Below, one piece after another: positions 61,527-64,000 of a stretch of 64,000 bases of DNA; the first letter of the stretch is position 1; the number at the start of each line of letters is the position of its first letter. The stretch spans positions 248,001 through 312,000 of the forward strand of contig CAVRUZ010000002.1 in the NCBI GenBank assembly GCA_963724495.1, in the 5' to 3' direction. The notes under the pieces are model-generated. The model searched no databases, was not told where the DNA came from, and saw only the letters and a list, made by a program, of their open reading frames with translations. Source of the DNA: CAVRUZ01 sp963724495. Its GTDB lineage: Bacteria; Actinomycetota; Actinomycetes; Propionibacteriales; DAIQRJ01. The translations under genes and the position numbers were made by a program.

Positions 61527-62498
61527 TCAGCGAGTCGCCGCGTAGATCCGCGACAGCACGTCCTCGATGTCGGGCTCGGCGACGGTCACGTCGAGCACCT
61601 CGGCATGACGGGACACCTCACCGAGGAGTGCGACCACCGTCGTCTTCGCGGCGTCGAAGCTGAGGCGCTGTCGCATGCCGTCCCCCTCGCTGCCCAGGTG
61701 GGTACTGCCGGGGATGGCGATGAGGTCGGCCGACGGCTCGGCCAGGTCGAGCACGAGCTCTCGTCGCGCGCCGACCGTTGCCGCCAGCCCGGTGAGCGTG
61801 CCGTCGAAAGCGAGCTTGCCGTGGTCGACCAGCAGGACGCGGTCACAGAGCCGTTCGACGTCGCCGACGTCATGCGTGGTGAGCAGGAGCGTGATGCCCT
61901 TCTCGCGACGCTCGGCCCGCAGGAACTCACGGAGCCGCTGCTTGCTCAACACGTCGAGGCCGATCGTGGGCTCGTCCAGGATCAGCAGGTCGGGGGAGTG
62001 CAGCAACGACGCGGCGATCTCCGCCCGCATCCGCTGCCCGAGCGACAGCTGGCGGACGGGGGAGCCGAGGTAGGAGCCCATCTCCAGCTTGTCGACGAGC
62101 TCGTCGATGCGGCGGGTGGCCGCGGGAGTCTCGATCCGGTGGATGGCGGCGAGGATCTGGAAGGACTCGCTGACCGGCAGGTCCCACCACAGCTGCGTCC
62201 GCTGCCCGAACACCACGCCGACCCGGCGGGCCAGCCGCTTGCGCTGCTTGAGGGGTTCCATCCCGCAGGTGCGCACGTGTCCCGAGGTCGGGACGAGGAT
62301 CCCGGTGAGCATCTTGATCGTGGTCGACTTTCCGGCGCCGTTGGCTCCGATGTAGCCGACCGATTCACCCGGCTGCACGCTGAAGGTCATCGCGTCGACC
62401 GCGACGACCTCGCTGCGCCGGCGGAGTAGCCGGCCAGGTTCCTTGCGGCGCACGGTGAAGTGCCGGGACAGCTCCCGGACGTCGACGATCGCGGTCAT
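61527..62498 (-). CDS. ABC transporter ATP-binding subunit (ABC-2 type exporter)
   Basis: 323 residues from the ATG at 62498. Walker A is GANGAGKSTTIKML near residue 55, the Q loop is VFGQRTQLWWDLPVSESF, the signature is QLSLGQRMRAEIAASLL and Walker B is LLILDEPTIGLDV. The C-terminal part resembles the DUF4162-type extension of exporters that move drugs, lipids or polysaccharides. Its start overlaps the upstream permease stop by ATGA, so the three genes form an operon. Substrate unknown. Confidence 0.93.
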   Translation of the reverse strand: MTAIVDVRELSRHFTVRRKEPGRLLRRRSEVVAVDAMTFSVQPGESVGYIGANGAGKSTTIKMLTGILVPTSGHVRTCGMEPLKQRKRLARRVGVVFGQRTQLWWDLPVSESFQILAAIHRIETPAATRRIDELVDKLEMGSYLGSPVRQLSLGQRMRAEIAASLLHSPDLLILDEPTIGLDVLSKQRLREFLRAERREKGITLLLTTHDVGDVERLCDRVLLVDHGKLAFDGTLTGLAATVGARRELVLDLAEPSADLIAIPGSTHLGSEGDGMRQRLSFDAAKTTVVALLGEVSRHAEVLDVTVAEPDIEDVLSRIYAATR

Positions 62499-63307
62499 CC
62501 GCCGCCTCCTTGGTAGTGCCGGGTTCCTACCCGCCAGAGCAACCAGGCGACGCACCACGCGACCGCCACGGCCACCGGGCTGAACCAGGCCAGCCAGCTG
62601 GGCAGGAACTCCGGGCCGGGCAGCCCGAGGATCCACAACGTGGGCAGGTAGGCGACGAAGGCCACCGGCACCACGAACGTGAAGAACACCCTGAGCGGGT
62701 TGGGAAAGATCGACGACGGCTGCTTGGACGCGTATGACCCGCCGTAGGTGATCGCGTTGGTGAACTCGGAGCCGTTGACGAGGAAGAACTGTGCGCCGGC
62801 CGCCCACACGAACACACCGCAGAACAGGGCAACTCCCATCACGAGGCTGAGGGAAAGCATGGCCACCACACCGGGTCCCCAATCGATGTCGTTGGCGGCG
62901 AAGCCGTAGGTCGCGGCGGCCACCGCTACCCCCATCCGCGTCAGCCGGCGGAGGCCGATCTCGGAGGTGATCAACTGCCCGAGCAGCGAGAGCGGCCGCA
63001 GGTAGAACGCCTCGAGCGTTCCGGCCCGGATGTAGGTCGGGATCGTGTCCAGGTGGCCGACGAGCAGGTCGGCCACCGAGAAGGCGAACTCACCGATGCC
63101 GAAGACCATGAGCATCGCGTGCCAGTCCAGGCCGCCGAGGGAGTCGATGTTGTGGAACAGCGCCCACAACTCGGCGAACTCGGTGGCGGCCACCATCAGC
63201 GACCCGAAGAGGTCGGCGACGAAAGACCCGCGGTAGGCCGCCTGGGCCCGGATCCGGGAGGCCAGGATCGCGCGGTACGGCGCGACGGCGTGGACCGCGC
63301 TAGCCAC
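62495..63307 (-). CDS. ABC-2 type permease
   Basis: 270 residues from the GTG at 63307 (open further upstream, but that overlaps the previous gene). It has about six membrane segments and the ABC-2 layout VAPYRAILASRIRAQAAYRGSF, PTYIRAGTLEAFYLRPLSLLGQLI and PLRVFFTFVVPVAFVAYLPTLWIL, typical of the DUF990/ABC2_membrane_6 group. Partner of the ATPase and of the next permease. Confidence 0.9.
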   Translation of the reverse strand: MASAVHAVAPYRAILASRIRAQAAYRGSFVADLFGSLMVAATEFAELWALFHNIDSLGGLDWHAMLMVFGIGEFAFSVADLLVGHLDTIPTYIRAGTLEAFYLRPLSLLGQLITSEIGLRRLTRMGVAVAAATYGFAANDIDWGPGVVAMLSLSLVMGVALFCGVFVWAAGAQFFLVNGSEFTNAITYGGSYASKQPSSIFPNPLRVFFTFVVPVAFVAYLPTLWILGLPGPEFLPSWLAWFSPVAVAVAWCVAWLLWRVGTRHYQGGGG

Positions 63308-64000
63308 CTTGCACCTCCAGCCGACGCCGGCCGCGAACCAGCATGAACCGGCCGAGGACAAGGCAGAACAGCAGCCAGCAGGCCTGGACGGCGATGGCGC
63401 TGACGGCAGCCCAATCGGCCGTTCTCCCCGAGATCACGTCGATCGGCGTCTGCAGCATCGTGGGGAAGGGGGTCGCGTTCGCGATCGTTTGCAGCCAGTC
63501 GGGGAAGAGCGGCACTGGAAGGTAGAGGCCGGCGAGGAAGGTGGCCAGCACCATGTAGAGGTTGCGGAAGCCGCGCGTCTCGATCAGCCAGAACCCCAAC
63601 AGGCACACGGCAAACCGGAGTGCGCAGGCGGTGCCGATGCCGAGAGTCACGCTGACGAGACCGAGGGCATAGCCCAAGGGCGACGTGGGCATCGCGAGTC
63701 CGACCACGAGAGCGCCGATGAGCACCGACGGCAGGCCGCGGGGCAGGAAGGCGTAGGCGGACTTGCCGAGGTCGGTGACCACGGTGGCGCCCTGTAGGTC
63801 GAGCGGGCGGGCGATGTCGATCGCCACGTCACCGGACCGGATCCGATCGGAGATCTCGGCGCCGTTGGCGTGCATGGGCACCGAACCCAGCAGACCCTGT
63901 GAGATCCAGACGTAGGCGGAGATCGTTCCCTGCGTGTAGCCGGCGAACGCACCCGTTGCCGTTGCCTGTGCGGCCGTGAGGATCGAGTAGCGGATGAAGC
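63300..64000 (-). CDS. ABC-2 type permease, partial at window end
   Basis: At least 233 residues; the start lies beyond the window. Visible blocks are GAFAGYTQGTISAYVWISQ, SGDVAIDIARPLDLQGATVV, RFAVCLLGFWLIETRGFRN and FPTMLQTPIDVISGR. It belongs to the same ABC-2 subgroup as the adjacent permease and overlaps it by eight bases. The two permeases and the ATPase form a three-gene exporter. Confidence 0.88.
   Translation of the reverse strand, partial: FIRYSILTAAQATATGAFAGYTQGTISAYVWISQGLLGSVPMHANGAEISDRIRSGDVAIDIARPLDLQGATVVTDLGKSAYAFLPRGLPSVLIGALVVGLAMPTSPLGYALGLVSVTLGIGTACALRFAVCLLGFWLIETRGFRNLYMVLATFLAGLYLPVPLFPDWLQTIANATPFPTMLQTPIDVISGRTADWAAVSAIAVQACWLLFCLVLGRFMLVRGRRRLEVQGG

Overview
The window is high-GC DNA from an actinobacterium (class Actinomycetes). 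Its backbone follows, from memory, the gene order around gltX, leuCD, recG, rnc, smc and ftsY in Streptomyces, and coaD to ftsY in Mycobacterium. Other actinobacterial marks are a HupB-type HU with a lysine-rich tail, CofC/FbiD, a DUF3515 lipoprotein, a DivIVA-like protein after coaD, and GTG/TTG starts. I cannot assign a genus.

Layout. 0-9.5 kb: a TauE/SafE permease, then branched-chain amino acid genes leuB, ilvE, an EamA exporter and cimA. cimA is preceded by what looks like a transcription attenuator: an 11-residue leader peptide with Ile-Ile before its last residue, an inverted repeat, an intrinsic terminator, and a repeat-rich leader running into the start codon. A frameshifted DNA glycosylase, a fumarylacetoacetate hydrolase-family gene, gltX, tRNA-Gln(CTG) and tRNA-Glu(CTC) follow. 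9.8-25.4 kb: an integrated accessory island bounded by a 49-bp direct repeat of the 3' part of tRNA-Glu. It holds a tyrosine integrase and excisionase, a decayed RepSA-like rolling-circle initiator, a methyltransferase, a second integrase remnant, an operon of DUF4397 surface protein, class F sortase, ECF sigma factor and RskA-like anti-sigma factor, and an oxidoreductase cluster in which three genes are broken by many indels. It also holds IS481-family fragments flanking a cyclic-nucleotide-binding protein. No conjugation gene is visible, so it looks like a degenerate pSAM2-type element.

25.4-32.7 kb: a GH127 glycosidase next to the right attachment repeat, VOC and DinB-like proteins, an IclR (NdgR/LtbR-type) regulator divergent from leuCD, then hupB with a promoter and a 17-bp stem-loop. 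32.7-44.7 kb: cofC, plsC, a trans-sulfuration PLP enzyme, ddl, a DUF3515 lipoprotein, a small Lrp-type protein, thiL, an unknown Rossmann protein, a frameshifted PhyH dioxygenase, rpmB, recG, rsmD, coaD and a DivIVA-like protein. 44.8-59 kb: DUF177, rpmF, rnc, a heterodimeric ABC exporter, mutM, two accessory genes, smc, two small proteins and ftsY. 59-64 kb: a VOC protein, a Gfo/Idh/MocA oxidoreductase, a HEAT-repeat protein and an ABC-2 transporter that runs off the end.

Functional threads: Leu/Ile/Val synthesis (leuB, ilvE, cimA, leuCD) with two apparent control points; glutamate/glutamine tRNA charging; translation, ribosome and cell-envelope housekeeping; chromosome organisation and protein targeting (hupB, smc, ftsY). 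Seven recognisable genes or gene remnants carry frameshifts, two of them outside the island, so some breaks may be sequence errors rather than true decay.
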